Counted from the first letter of the stretch, positions 1-8,232 are shown. The stretch is 19,610 nucleotides of DNA from Burkholderiales bacterium (GCA_014379915.1 JACMKV010000341.1:1-19610), one strand, 5' to 3'. Made by a program: numbers and translations. The notes: generated by a model from the sequence alone, not told the origin.

Positions 1-593
1 ACAACGTGGTGGCGTCGCTGCAACTGATGCTCGATGACGACGCTTACGGCCTGTCGCGCCGGCGCGTGACCCTGTCGACTTCGGGGCTCGTGCCGAGCAT
101 CGACCGTCTGAGCGAGGCCTGCCCGGTGGCGCTGGCCGTATCGCTGCACGCGCCCAACGATACGCTGCGCGATGTCCTGGTTCCGATCAATCGCAAGTAC
201 CCGCTGCGGCAATTGCTCGCCGCCTGCTCGCGCTACCTGGAGAAAGCGCCGCGCGATTTCATTACGTTCGAATACGTGATGCTGAAAGGCATCAACGATA
301 GTTTGCAGCACGCGCGTGAGCTGATCGAACTGGTTCGGGACGTGCCGTGCAAATTGAACCTGATTCCGTTCAATCCGTTTGCCGGATCCGGCTTTGATCG
401 CTCACCGGCAGAATCGATCCGGCGCTTTGCCGATGTACTGTTGAACGCCGGTCTGGTCGTGACGACGCGAAAAACGCGGGGCGACGACATCGCCGCAGCA
501 TGCGGCCAGCTTGCCGGGGAAGTGCAGGACCGCAGCAAGCGCCGTTTGCGTAAAGCCATGGAGGCCCAGAATGAAACCGAAAACCGTGTCTGA
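1..593 (+). CDS. rlmN: 23S rRNA (adenine-C2)/tRNA methyltransferase RlmN, 3' part
   Basis: This is the C-terminal ~196 residues of RlmN; the start lies before the window. RlmN is a cytoplasmic radical-SAM enzyme that methylates C2 of A2503 in 23S rRNA and A37 of some tRNAs. Visible family signatures are LMLDDDAYGLSRRRVTLSTS near the left edge, SLHAPNDTLRD, FEYVMLKGINDS, LNLIPFNPF and the terminal RGDDIAAACGQLAG. The Cys of AACG (codon 501-503) matches the methyl-carrying Cys355 of the E. coli enzyme. The CX3CX2C cluster site and the other catalytic Cys are outside the window. The reading frame is intact to the TGA at 591-593. The last 23 bases overlap the start of pilW, which suggests translational coupling. 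Confidence 0.96.
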   Translation, partial: NVVASLQLMLDDDAYGLSRRRVTLSTSGLVPSIDRLSEACPVALAVSLHAPNDTLRDVLVPINRKYPLRQLLAACSRYLEKAPRDFITFEYVMLKGINDSLQHARELIELVRDVPCKLNLIPFNPFAGSGFDRSPAESIRRFADVLLNAGLVVTTRKTRGDDIAAACGQLAGEVQDRSKRRLRKAMEAQNETENRV

Positions 594-1368
594 TCGCTGC
601 ATGGCGAGCCAGGTGAAGCTCGCGCTGTGCGCGCTGATATTGTTTGCAGCAGGCTGCGCGCAGCCGCCGCAAAAGAGCGGTGAGCCGATCGACAGCAACG
701 CTGGGCAACGCGCTGAAATTCACACCCAGCTCGGCTCCGGCTATTACGAGCGCCGCCAGTTCGATATCGCCATTCAGGAGTTGAACGAGGCGCTGAGCGC
801 CGACCCGGAATACGTGCCCGCGCACAATATACTGGGGCTCGTCTACATGGAGTTGCGCGACGACGCCGTCGCCGAACAGCATTTTCAGCGAGCCCTGAAA
901 TCCGATCCGGCTGATTCGGATGCGAACAACAACTACGGCTGGTTTTTGTGCCAGCGCGGCGGCGAACAAGCGTCGATCCGCTACTTTATGGCGGCATTGA
1001 AAAATCCGCTGTATAAGACGCCCGACAAATCCTATGTGAATGCCGGCGTGTGTTCGCTGAAGGCGAAAGACGAGAAGGGCGGGGAAAGCTATTTGCAAAA
1101 GGCTTTGCAGATTCAGCCAAAAAATCCGCAGGCGCTTTATCACCTGGCGGAAATGAACTACAAGGGCGGCAATTATGCGGAGGCGCAGTCCTATCTGAGT
1201 CGTTATATGCAAGTTGCCAACCCGAGCGCCGAAAGCTTGTGGCTAGGCGTGCGCATCGAACGAAAGCTCGGCGATCGCAATTCACAGGCGAGCTACGGCT
1301 TGCAATTACGCAAGAAATATCCGGAATCGCAAGAGGCGGCGGCGCTGCGCGCAGGGCGGTACGAATGA
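571..1368 (+). CDS. pilW: Type IV pilus biogenesis/stability lipoprotein PilW (PilF family)
   Basis: A 265-residue TPR lipoprotein. Members of this family sit at the outer membrane and help secretin multimerisation and pilus stability. The ATG at 571 is chosen because GGAGG at 560-564 lies six bases upstream; an in-frame ATG at 601 has no such site. The N-terminus is a short basic stretch, a hydrophobic segment and a lipobox-like FAAGC, predicting lipidation at Cys29. The rest is tandem TPR helices, for example YYERRQFDIAIQELNEALSA, PAHNILGLVYMELRDDAVAE and NNYGWFLCQRG, typical of PilF/PilW. The gene overlaps rlmN upstream and shares ATGA with the next gene. No other pilus genes are in the window, so the role in pili is inferred from family and synteny. 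Confidence 0.9.
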   Translation: MKPKTVSDRCMASQVKLALCALILFAAGCAQPPQKSGEPIDSNAGQRAEIHTQLGSGYYERRQFDIAIQELNEALSADPEYVPAHNILGLVYMELRDDAVAEQHFQRALKSDPADSDANNNYGWFLCQRGGEQASIRYFMAALKNPLYKTPDKSYVNAGVCSLKAKDEKGGESYLQKALQIQPKNPQALYHLAEMNYKGGNYAEAQSYLSRYMQVANPSAESLWLGVRIERKLGDRNSQASYGLQLRKKYPESQEAAALRAGRYE

Positions 1369-2165
1369 ACGGAAAATTTAAAAAAACCGGTTTCGACGAC
1401 GATCAGTTCGCTCGGCTGACTCCCGGTCAACGATTGGCCGCGGCGCGCGAAGCGCGGGGCCTGTCGATAGAGGACGTGGTCCGCCACACCAAGCTGTCGC
1501 GGCGCCAGGTCATGGCGCTGGAAAGCGACGCGCACGATCAGCTGCCCGGCCCGGTTTTCGTGCGCGGTTTTATGCGCAACTATGCGCGCCACCTGCAACT
1601 GGATCCCGCGCCCTTGCTTGCGACCCTGGACGCGAAATCCGCACCGGCCGTCATTCCATCCGGTGACGTAGTCGAGCCGGCTGACTTGCGGCGCGGCGCG
1701 GGACAGCCTTTATCGGTGCGCGTTTCCGAGGCTTCAAGCGCACCCGCTTCTGATTCAAGCCGCGATTCAAGCGGTAACGCAATCGCCGAGCCTGTGATCG
1801 AACAAGGCCGCGCTGAGCCAGTAACGGTCGAACAAGGTACTGAGCCCGGCATGCGGCAGGTTTCGGATGCCGCGCCAGAGCCTGCCCGCACCGCGCAAGA
1901 TGCGCAAGATGCTGCGGCGGTTGCATCGGATGCCCGCAAGCAGCCCGAATCTGCGTCCACTCATACGTCCACTCGCGTCGCTGCGGCGAAATCAAACGCT
2001 ATCGATGCAGCTGCTACCGATGAAACGCGGCCGAATAGCGTTGGTGAATCGATCGATACCCTGGACGGCATCGCCGATACCAGCGTGGCATGGCGCAACT
2101 ACGCGCTGGTTTCGCTCGCGGTTGTCATCGGATTACTCGCACTCGTTATTGCGACGCAAACCTGA
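1365..2165 (+). CDS. rodZ: RodZ-like helix-turn-helix protein, C-terminally anchored, lacking the periplasmic domain
   Basis: A 266-residue protein starting at the ATG in the ATGA overlap with pilW. Residues ~18-90 form the RodZ-type cytoplasmic HTH: LTPGQRLAAAREARGLSIED, the Leu-Ser-Arg-Arg-Gln-Val helix, and LPGPVFVRGFMRNYARHL. RodZ links MreB filaments to the rod-shape cell wall machinery. Residues ~95-240 are an Ala/Ser/Pro/Asp/Glu-rich, probably disordered linker. A single hydrophobic segment (about residues 243-264, starting NYALVSLAVVIG) ends the protein. Standard RodZ has the membrane segment mid-protein followed by a periplasmic DUF4115 domain; here nothing follows it. No homologous continuation is seen in the other frames before ispG, so this looks like a real short form, though a decayed end is possible. 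An A7 run at 1380-1386 lies near the start. Confidence 0.8.
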   Translation: MNGKFKKTGFDDDQFARLTPGQRLAAAREARGLSIEDVVRHTKLSRRQVMALESDAHDQLPGPVFVRGFMRNYARHLQLDPAPLLATLDAKSAPAVIPSGDVVEPADLRRGAGQPLSVRVSEASSAPASDSSRDSSGNAIAEPVIEQGRAEPVTVEQGTEPGMRQVSDAAPEPARTAQDAQDAAAVASDARKQPESASTHTSTRVAAAKSNAIDAAATDETRPNSVGESIDTLDGIADTSVAWRNYALVSLAVVIGLLALVIATQT

Positions 2166-2203
2166 TCCAGGTCGCGGCGCCGTTCTGAGCGTCGTCATCA
2201 TCC

Positions 2204-2212
2204 TGTTAGAAT
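2204..2212 (+). promoter_or_regulatory. Candidate extended -10 promoter for ispG
   Basis: TGT followed by TAGAAT (2207-2212) matches an extended -10 element (TGn plus five of six consensus bases). The best -35 candidate about 17-18 bases upstream, TTCTGA at 2183-2188, is weak. It would start transcription about 17-20 bases before the ispG ATG, just ahead of its Shine-Dalgarno site. This is inference from sequence only. Confidence 0.4.
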
Positions 2213-2235
2213 AAGCCCTTTTGCCGGAGGCCTGA

Positions 2236-3492
2236 ATGTCATACGGCGCATTTCCGCGGCGCCCGAGCCGCGCGTTCCGCGTTGGCAAAATCTTCATCGG
2301 TGGCGATCATCCGATCGTCGTGCAATCGATGACGAACACCGATACCGCCGATGCCGAGGCGACAGCGCAACAAGTCGCGCAACTCGCGAAGGCCGGATCG
2401 GAACTGGTCCGCATCACCGTCAACAGTCCCGAGGCTGCGCGCGAAGTCGCCGGCATTCGCAATCGGCTCGATCAGATGGGCTGCGCGGTGCCGCTGGTCG
2501 GCGACTTTCATTTCAATGGCCACAAGCTGCTGACGCAGTTCCCCGATTGCGCCGAAGCGCTCGCCAAATACCGGATCAATCCCGGTAATGTCGGCGCCGG
2601 CAAAAAGCGCGACGAACAGTTCGCGATCATGATCGAAACCGCGTGCCGCTACCGCAAACCGGTGCGGATCGGCGTCAACTGGGGCAGCCTCGATCCTGCT
2701 TTGCTGGTGCGCATGATGGACGAAAACGCGAAATCGGCGGAGCCGAAAGATGCGGCCGCCGTGACGCGCGAAGCGCTGATCGTCTCGGCGCTCGACAACG
2801 CGCGCCGCGCCGAGGAGCTCGGTCTCGGCGGCGACCAGATCGTGCTGTCATGCAAGGTCAGCGGCGTGCAGGATTTGATCGCGGTGTATCGCGATCTTGC
2901 CGCGCGCTGCGACTATCCATTGCATCTCGGTTTGACCGAAGCCGGCATGGGCTCCAAGGGAATCGTCGCGTCGACCGCTGCACTTGCGGTGCTACTGCAA
3001 GAAGGTGTAGGCGACACCATACGCATATCGCTCACACCCGAGCCGAATGGCGATCGCACGAAAGAAGTCATCGTCGCCCAGGAAATTCTGCAGACCATGG
3101 GATTGCGTTCGTTTACGCCGATGGTGATCGCATGCCCGGGGTGCGGGCGCACGACCAGCACGTTCTTCCAGGAGCTGGCCGAACAGATTCAAAGCTATGT
3201 GCGCGCGCAGATGCCGATCTGGGGTGAGCGCTATCACGGCGTCGAAGATATGAAGGTCGCGGTGATGGGTTGCGTGGTCAACGGGCCGGGCGAGAGCAAA
3301 CATGCGAACATCGGCATCAGCCTGCCCGGTTCCGGCGAGAACCCGGTCGCGCCGGTTTACGTCGACGGCCGCAAGACGGTGACCTTGAAAGGCGACGCGA
3401 TCGCGGCCGAGTTCCAGGCCATCGTCGATGACTACGTGCAGTCGCGCTACGCTGCGCGCACTTCCGAAGAGCTGCAGGATCAGCCGGCTTGA
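2236..3492 (+). CDS. ispG: 4-hydroxy-3-methylbut-2-enyl diphosphate synthase IspG (GcpE)
   Basis: A 418-residue enzyme of the MEP isoprenoid pathway. It reductively converts 2-C-methyl-D-erythritol 2,4-cyclodiphosphate to HMBPP in the cytoplasm using a [4Fe-4S] cluster. The start ATG has GGAGG at 2226-2230, five bases upstream. The N-terminal TIM-barrel part shows VVQSMTNTDTAD, ELVRITVN and PLVGDFHFNGH. The cluster ligands are visible as CPGCGRTTS (Cys300 and Cys303) and GCVVNGPGE (Cys346 and Glu353). The length fits the betaproteobacterial form, slightly longer than the ~372 residues of E. coli. The gene lies between rodZ and hisS, as in many Proteobacteria. The frame is intact. Confidence 0.97.
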   Translation: MSYGAFPRRPSRAFRVGKIFIGGDHPIVVQSMTNTDTADAEATAQQVAQLAKAGSELVRITVNSPEAAREVAGIRNRLDQMGCAVPLVGDFHFNGHKLLTQFPDCAEALAKYRINPGNVGAGKKRDEQFAIMIETACRYRKPVRIGVNWGSLDPALLVRMMDENAKSAEPKDAAAVTREALIVSALDNARRAEELGLGGDQIVLSCKVSGVQDLIAVYRDLAARCDYPLHLGLTEAGMGSKGIVASTAALAVLLQEGVGDTIRISLTPEPNGDRTKEVIVAQEILQTMGLRSFTPMVIACPGCGRTTSTFFQELAEQIQSYVRAQMPIWGERYHGVEDMKVAVMGCVVNGPGESKHANIGISLPGSGENPVAPVYVDGRKTVTLKGDAIAAEFQAIVDDYVQSRYAARTSEELQDQPA

Positions 3493-3533
3493 ATCCGTCA
3501 ACTCCCGAGGGCAGCGGGTAGTGCCCCGTTAGC

Positions 3534-3603
3534 CCGTTCGTGGTGAGCTTGTCGAACCATGAGCGGCCGTCCATTTACCCTTCGACGAGCTCAGGGCGAA
3601 CGG
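3534..3603. repeat. Intergenic paired inverted repeat (REP-like)
   Basis: Two arms of about 33 bases face each other between ispG and hisS. The left arm (3534-3566) starts CCGTTCG and carries TGAGCTTGTCGAA; the right arm (3567-3603) carries TTCGACGAGCTCA and ends CGAACGG. Comparing the left arm with the reverse complement of the right, the core CCGTTCG...TGAGCTNGTCGAA is shared. Where they differ, TGG pairs with CCA within one arm and CCC with GGG within the other, so each arm keeps its own small hairpin. Elements with this TTCGACNAGCTCAGGGCGAACGG theme are, to my knowledge, dispersed in many proteobacterial genomes. Confidence 0.7.
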
Positions 3604-3674
3604 CCTCCTGTGAACGCAGATTTGAAACTGAGGCATTCGATCAGCAACTGCACTGAAGTCGTGCACGCTTCGTT

Positions 3675-3680
3675 TACAAT
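3675..3680 (+). promoter_or_regulatory. Candidate -10 element upstream of hisS
   Basis: TACAAT at 3675-3680 lies 27 bases before the hisS ATG and matches five of six consensus -10 bases. No good -35 element is visible 16-18 bases upstream; CTGAAG at 3653-3658 is poor. It is the best promoter candidate between the repeat element and hisS. Confidence 0.35.
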
Positions 3681-3707
3681 GGCGGCCTTTCTTCCGGCTC
3701 GCAACTA

Positions 3708-4979
3708 ATGCGCGGTAAAGCGATTCAAGCGGTCCGCGGGATGAACGACATCCTGCCGGGCGAAGCGCATCTCTGGGAATTTTTCGAGGATACGGTACAG
3801 GACTGGCTGCGCGGCTACGGTTACCGCGGCATCCGCATGCCGCTGGTTGAGAACACCGAGCTTTTCGTGCGGTCGATCGGCGAAGTGACCGACATCGTCG
3901 AAAAGGAGATGTACAGTTTCACCGACCGGCTGAATGGCGACAGTCTGACCTTGCGTCCCGAGGGGACCGCGTCGTGCGTGCGCGCAGTTGTCGAGCACAA
4001 TCTGCTATACGGCGGACCGCAGCGGCTGTGGTACAGCGGCGCGATGTTCCGCCACGAGCGGCCGCAGAAGGGACGCTATCGGCAATTCCACCAGGTTGGC
4101 GTCGAAGCGCTCGGTTTTGCCGGTCCCGATATCGATGCCGAGCAGATTGTAATGGGCGCGCGCTTGTGGCGGCAACTGAAGCTGCCTGACATTGCACTGC
4201 AGATCAACACGCTCGGCGATAGCGAAAGCCGCGCGCGCTACCGGAGTCGCGTGCAGGATTATCTGCAGCGGCACGCCGATGCATTCGATGAAGCGGCGCG
4301 CGAACGCATCCAGAAAAATCCGCTGCGTGTGCTCGACAGCAAGGATCCGGCCCTGCAGGACGTAATTGCAGACGCGCCGAAATTGATCGCCGAACTCGAT
4401 GGGCCGGCCCGGCAGCATTTCGAGCAGCTGCAGGCGGTTTTGCTCGATCTCGGCATTACCTATGAGATCAACCCGCGGCTGGTGCGCGGCCTCGATTATT
4501 ACAATCTGACCGTGTTCGAATGGGTGACTGACCGCCTGGGCGCGCAGGGCACGGTCTGCGCCGGCGGCCGCTACGACGGGCTGATCGAACAGATCGGCGG
4601 CAAGCCGGCGCCGGCTTGCGGATTCGCCATGGGCATCGAACGGCTGCTGGCGCTGATGGCTGACAATGGCAATCGCGAGCCGCCGCAGCCGCACGCATAT
4701 ATCGTGCACCAGGGCGACGCAGCGAGCCGGCTGGCCTGGCGTATTGCCGAACGTTTGCGCGACGCCGGATTCGAAGCCATCCTGCATTGCGGTGGCGGCA
4801 GCTTCAAGGCGCAGGTGAAAAAGGCCGATGCCAGCCGTGCGCACTATGCCGTAATCATTGGCGACGATGAAGTCAGCGCAAACGATGTCAGCTTGAAACC
4901 CTTGCGCACGGCCGGGGAACAACGGCGCATGAATGTCGAACAACTGATCACACTAATGCACAGCATCGAGGAAAACTGA
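3708..4979 (+). CDS. hisS: Histidyl-tRNA synthetase HisS
   Basis: A 423-residue class II aminoacyl-tRNA synthetase that charges tRNA-His in the cytoplasm. Motif 1 region QAVRGMNDILPGEAHLWEFF opens the protein. Motif 2 is MFRHERPQKGRYRQFHQVGVEALG, the histidine-specific loops are RGLDYYNLTVFEW and CAGGRYDGL, and motif 3 is FAMGIERLLALM. A C-terminal anticodon-binding domain (YIVHQGDAASRLAWRIAERL onward) follows. The length matches E. coli HisS (424). No clear Shine-Dalgarno sequence precedes the ATG, but the conserved N-terminus fits this start. The stop codon overlaps the yfgM start by one base (TGATG). A second HisS-like gene, the catalytically inert hisZ, lies at 12285. Confidence 0.97.
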   Translation: MRGKAIQAVRGMNDILPGEAHLWEFFEDTVQDWLRGYGYRGIRMPLVENTELFVRSIGEVTDIVEKEMYSFTDRLNGDSLTLRPEGTASCVRAVVEHNLLYGGPQRLWYSGAMFRHERPQKGRYRQFHQVGVEALGFAGPDIDAEQIVMGARLWRQLKLPDIALQINTLGDSESRARYRSRVQDYLQRHADAFDEAARERIQKNPLRVLDSKDPALQDVIADAPKLIAELDGPARQHFEQLQAVLLDLGITYEINPRLVRGLDYYNLTVFEWVTDRLGAQGTVCAGGRYDGLIEQIGGKPAPACGFAMGIERLLALMADNGNREPPQPHAYIVHQGDAASRLAWRIAERLRDAGFEAILHCGGGSFKAQVKKADASRAHYAVIIGDDEVSANDVSLKPLRTAGEQRRMNVEQLITLMHSIEEN

Positions 4980-5626
4980 TGGCAGCGTATAACCTGGAAG
5001 AGCAGGAAACGATCGAAATTCTGAAAGCCTGGTGGAAAGACTACGGCAAGCTAGTCCTGCTCATGCTGTTGGCATTTTTACTGTCGATCGCCGCGGTGCA
5101 GGGCTGGCGGTTTTATCAACGCGGGCAAGCAGCCAATGCAGCGGCGCTGTACGCTGATCTGGTCGCTGCGCAAACCGCTGGCGACGCCAAGCGCGTTCAG
5201 GAAATCGCCGATACTTTCACCAAATCCTTTCCGGGAAGCGGCTATGCCGTGCTGGCGCAACTCGAAGCTGCCAAGGCGAGCCACGCAGCTGGCGACAAGG
5301 ATGCGGCGATTGCGCCACTGCGATGGGTCATCGCTAACGCATCGGAGGCGGCGGCGCAGGATGCCGCGCGCTTGCGTCTCGCCGGCATCTATCTCGACAA
5401 AAAAGATTACGAACAGGCGTTGCAGCTGTTGCAGCAAAAACACGGCGCCGCCTTCAACGCGCTCTATGCGGACCGCCGCGGCGACGTGCTGGTCGCCCAG
5501 GGGAAAGCCGACGAAGCGCGCGCTGCCTACCAGCAAGCGCTCGAACAAAGCGATGCGCAGAGCGGGTATCGCAATCTGATTCAGTTGAAGCTCGACGGTG
5601 TGGGCCCGGCTCGGGAGACAAAGTGA
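4979..5626 (+). CDS. yfgM: YfgM family membrane TPR protein (ancillary SecYEG translocon subunit)
   Basis: A 215-residue protein with one N-terminal membrane segment (about residues 24-44, around KLVLLMLLAFLLSIAAVQGW) after the family-typical start NLEEQETIEILKAWWKDYGK. The rest is a periplasmic TPR-like helical region, including RLRLAGIYLDKKDYEQALQL and ADRRGDVLVAQGKADEARAA. In E. coli YfgM associates with SecYEG and the periplasmic chaperone PpiD and helps deliver envelope proteins. GAGGAAA at 4968-4974 serves as the ribosome site inside the hisS end. The gene overlaps hisS by one base and bamB by four bases (GTGA), so hisS-yfgM-bamB is likely one coupled operon. Confidence 0.92.
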   Translation: MAAYNLEEQETIEILKAWWKDYGKLVLLMLLAFLLSIAAVQGWRFYQRGQAANAAALYADLVAAQTAGDAKRVQEIADTFTKSFPGSGYAVLAQLEAAKASHAAGDKDAAIAPLRWVIANASEAAAQDAARLRLAGIYLDKKDYEQALQLLQQKHGAAFNALYADRRGDVLVAQGKADEARAAYQQALEQSDAQSGYRNLIQLKLDGVGPARETK

Positions 5627-6795
5627 GCGCGAGCGCCATTGCCTTCAGGTTATTCGCCGCTATAGCGCTGCTGCTGCTTGCCGGTTGCCAGACCGTTTCG
5701 GGTTATTACGACAGCCTGTACGACAGCCTGTTTGCCAGCGCGCCCGCGCAGAAGCCGGCGCCGTTATTGCGATTCATACCTTCGGCCAGCGTGCGCACGG
5801 TCTGGAAAGCCAAAGTTGGCGAGGCCGGAAGCTACGTCTTTTTCCCGGCGGTCGATTCCGACAGCGTGTACGCAGCGAGCAAGGAAAACCTGGTGCGTTA
5901 CGATCTGCTCAACACCGCGGCGTGGCGCGTCGATCCCAAGCAACCCCTGTCAGGCGGCGTCGGCGCCGACGGCAATCTGGTCCTGGTCGGTACACCGAAA
6001 GGCGAGGTGCTGGCTTTCGACCGGCGCGGCGAATTATTGTGGCGCACGAATATTTCAAGCGAAGTATTGAGCGCGCCGCAAGCCGCTGAAGGCATCGTTG
6101 TCGTGCGCGCCGGCGATGGCCGCATATTCGGCCTTGACGCCAGTAACGGCAAGCGCAAGTGGGTCTATCAGCGCGCAACACCGGCGCTGACGGTACGCTC
6201 GCACGCCGGCGTCGTGGTTTTCCGCAAAGCCGTGTTCGCCGGTTTTCCCGGCGGCAAGCTGGTCGCGCTGAATCTCGCTAACGGCAACGTCGGATGGGAA
6301 GCCACGGTCGCGCAACCGCGCGGGGCGACCGAGCTCGAACGCGTGACCGACATCACGAGCTTGCCTGCCGTCGATGACAAACAGGTCTGCGCGGCGGCGT
6401 TCCAGGGTCGCGTCGCGTGTTTCGATAGCGCGCGCGGCACGCTGTTGTGGGCGCGCGATATTTCCAGCATTTCAGGCGTGGCGGCCGACGCGCGTGCGGT
6501 TTACGTCGCCGACGACAAAAGCGCTGTGATCGCGCTCGACAAGGCTACCGGCGCCAATATCTGGAAGCAGGACAAGCTGAACGGGCGCCGCCTCAGCGGA
6601 CCTTACGTGCATCGCGACTGGCTGATAGTCGGCGACTATCAAGGCTACGTCCACGTGCTGAATCTTGATGACGGTTCATTCGCCGCCCGCCTCGAAACCG
6701 ACGGCAGCCCGATCTTCGCGCCGGCGGTTCCGCTTGGCGAGAATATCGTCGTGCAAACGCGCAGCGGCGGCTTGTACGCGGTTGCGGTGAGATAG
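5623..6795 (+). CDS. bamB: Outer membrane assembly lipoprotein BamB
   Basis: A 390-residue lipoprotein of the BAM complex, which folds beta-barrel proteins into the outer membrane. The start is GTG in a GTGA overlap with the yfgM stop; GGGAG at 5613-5617 lies five bases upstream. The N-terminus has a classic signal peptide and lipobox (LLLLAGCQ), with lipidation predicted at the Cys. The mature part consists of PQQ-like beta-propeller repeats, for example GNLVLVGTPKGEVLAFDRRG, GRIFGLDASNGKRKWVYQRA, GRVACFDSARGTLLWARDIS and GYVHVLNLDDGSFAARLETD. The length agrees with E. coli BamB (392). It lies between yfgM and der, its usual place. Confidence 0.95.
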   Translation: MSASAIAFRLFAAIALLLLAGCQTVSGYYDSLYDSLFASAPAQKPAPLLRFIPSASVRTVWKAKVGEAGSYVFFPAVDSDSVYAASKENLVRYDLLNTAAWRVDPKQPLSGGVGADGNLVLVGTPKGEVLAFDRRGELLWRTNISSEVLSAPQAAEGIVVVRAGDGRIFGLDASNGKRKWVYQRATPALTVRSHAGVVVFRKAVFAGFPGGKLVALNLANGNVGWEATVAQPRGATELERVTDITSLPAVDDKQVCAAAFQGRVACFDSARGTLLWARDISSISGVAADARAVYVADDKSAVIALDKATGANIWKQDKLNGRRLSGPYVHRDWLIVGDYQGYVHVLNLDDGSFAARLETDGSPIFAPAVPLGENIVVQTRSGGLYAVAVR

Positions 6796-6810
6796 GGCAG
6801 GGGCCCCAGA

Positions 6811-6894
6811 GGGGTCAGGGGCTAGGGGCCAGGAAAGTCAAATTCCAAACGACCCTAATGCCCGATTTACTGACCCCTGATCCCTAGCCCCTGA
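6811..6894. repeat. Inverted arrays of G-rich heptamers between bamB and der
   Basis: The left array is three 7-base units, GGGGTCA, GGGGCTA and GGGGCCA (6811-6831). The right array is the complementary series TGACCCC, TGATCCC and TAGCCCC (6871-6891) plus TGA. A perfect 13-base inverted pair joins 6815-6827 and 6882-6894, with a 54-base middle. The right arm ends three bases before the der ATG. The G-runs could favour quadruplex or long-hairpin structure. The function is unknown. Confidence 0.75.
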
Positions 6895-6897
6895 AAT

Positions 6898-8232
6898 ATG
6901 AAACCCACGCTGGTTCTTGTCGGTCGACCAAACGTCGGCAAATCGACGTTGTTCAACCGCCTGACTAAAACACGCGATGCGATCGTCGCCGATATGCCGG
7001 GGCTGACGCGCGACCGCCATTACGGTCATGGACGCGTCGGAGAAAAGCCTTTTCTGGTCGTTGACACGGGCGGCTTCGAGCCCGTCGCCAAGGAAGGCAT
7101 CCTGTTTGAAATGGCGCGCCAGACCCGCCAGGCGATCGATGAGGCCGATGCCGTGCTGTTCCTGGTCGACGCGCGCCAGGGACTGACGCCGCACGATCGC
7201 ATCATTGCCGGGCAACTACGCAAGACCGGCCGGCCGCTGTGGCTTGCAGTCAACAAGGCCGAAGGCATGAAATCGACCGCGGCGGTCTCTGATTTTCATG
7301 AACTCGGCATCGGCGAACCGTTGCCGATTTCCGCCGCCCATGGCGAAAACGTGCGCGAACTCGTCGATCTGATATTCGCCGATATCGCGTTTGCCGACGA
7401 TGCTGAAGAAGCGGCTCATCATCCGAAGCTCGCCGTCGTCGGCCGGCCGAATGTCGGCAAATCCACATTGGTCAACAGCCTGCTCGGCGAAGAGCGTGTC
7501 ATCGCATTCGGCGAGCCGGGAACGACGCGCGACAGCATCTATATCGATTTCGAGCGCGCCGGCAAACGCTATACGGTCATCGATACCGCCGGCTTGCGGC
7601 GGCGCGGCCGCGTCGACCAGGCAGTCGAGAAATTTTCGGTGATCAAGACGCTGCAGGCAATCGAAGACGCGAATGTCGCGATTCTGGTACTCGATGCGCG
7701 GCAGGAGATTTCCGAACAGGACGCGCACATCGCCGGTTTCATCGTCGAGGCCGGGCGCGCGTTGGTGGTAGCGGTAAACAAATGGGACGGGCTGGACAGC
7801 TATCAGCGCGACGGGATCAAACGTCAAATCGAACTGAAGCTGCATTTTCTCGATTTCGCCGCGATCGATTTCATTTCGGCTTTGCAGGGGCAGGGCGTAA
7901 GCCAGCTATTCCAGGCAATAGACACGGCTTATCAAGCGGCGATGATCAAGCTGCCGACGCCGAAACTCACGCGCGCTCTGATTGCCGCCACCGAAAAGCA
8001 GCAGCCCGCGCGCTCTGGACTGGTGCGGCCGAAGCTGCGCTATGCGCACCAGGGCGGAATGAATCCGCCGCTCATCATCATCCACGGCAATGCGCTCGAC
8101 CGTGTGTCGGCATCGTATCGGCGCTACCTTGAACGTTTCTTCAGAGAGGCGTTCAAATTGCGAGGAACGCCCTTGAAAATTCAGTTTAAACACGGGCGCA
8201 ATCCCTACACCGACAAGCGCGATGGCAGCTAG
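6898..8232 (+). CDS. der: Ribosome assembly GTPase Der (EngA)
   Basis: A 444-residue double-GTPase acting in maturation of the 50S subunit. The first G domain has GRPNVGKST (G1), DTGGF (G3) and NKAE (G4, Glu replacing the usual Asp). The second has GRPNVGKST, DTAGL and NKWD. The C-terminal KH-like domain ends with PLKIQFKHGRNPYTDKRD. The length is between typical beta- and gammaproteobacterial forms. The ATG is supported by the family N-terminus, since the P-loop follows within ten residues, but no Shine-Dalgarno site is visible: the repeat at 6811-6894 occupies that place. It lies between bamB and hfq. Confidence 0.97.
   Translation: MKPTLVLVGRPNVGKSTLFNRLTKTRDAIVADMPGLTRDRHYGHGRVGEKPFLVVDTGGFEPVAKEGILFEMARQTRQAIDEADAVLFLVDARQGLTPHDRIIAGQLRKTGRPLWLAVNKAEGMKSTAAVSDFHELGIGEPLPISAAHGENVRELVDLIFADIAFADDAEEAAHHPKLAVVGRPNVGKSTLVNSLLGEERVIAFGEPGTTRDSIYIDFERAGKRYTVIDTAGLRRRGRVDQAVEKFSVIKTLQAIEDANVAILVLDARQEISEQDAHIAGFIVEAGRALVVAVNKWDGLDSYQRDGIKRQIELKLHFLDFAAIDFISALQGQGVSQLFQAIDTAYQAAMIKLPTPKLTRALIAATEKQQPARSGLVRPKLRYAHQGGMNPPLIIIHGNALDRVSASYRRYLERFFREAFKLRGTPLKIQFKHGRNPYTDKRDGS

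Noticed and set aside
370..1212. Long (280-codon) minus-strand open frame opposite rlmN and pilW
   Set aside because: Both plus-strand genes are clear family members; the antisense frame has no family signature and arises from GC-rich codon bias.
1380..1386. A7 run near the rodZ start as a programmed frameshift site
   Set aside because: The run is not in the phase of a classic slippery heptamer and no alternative frame continues usefully; reading the normal frame gives an intact HTH protein.
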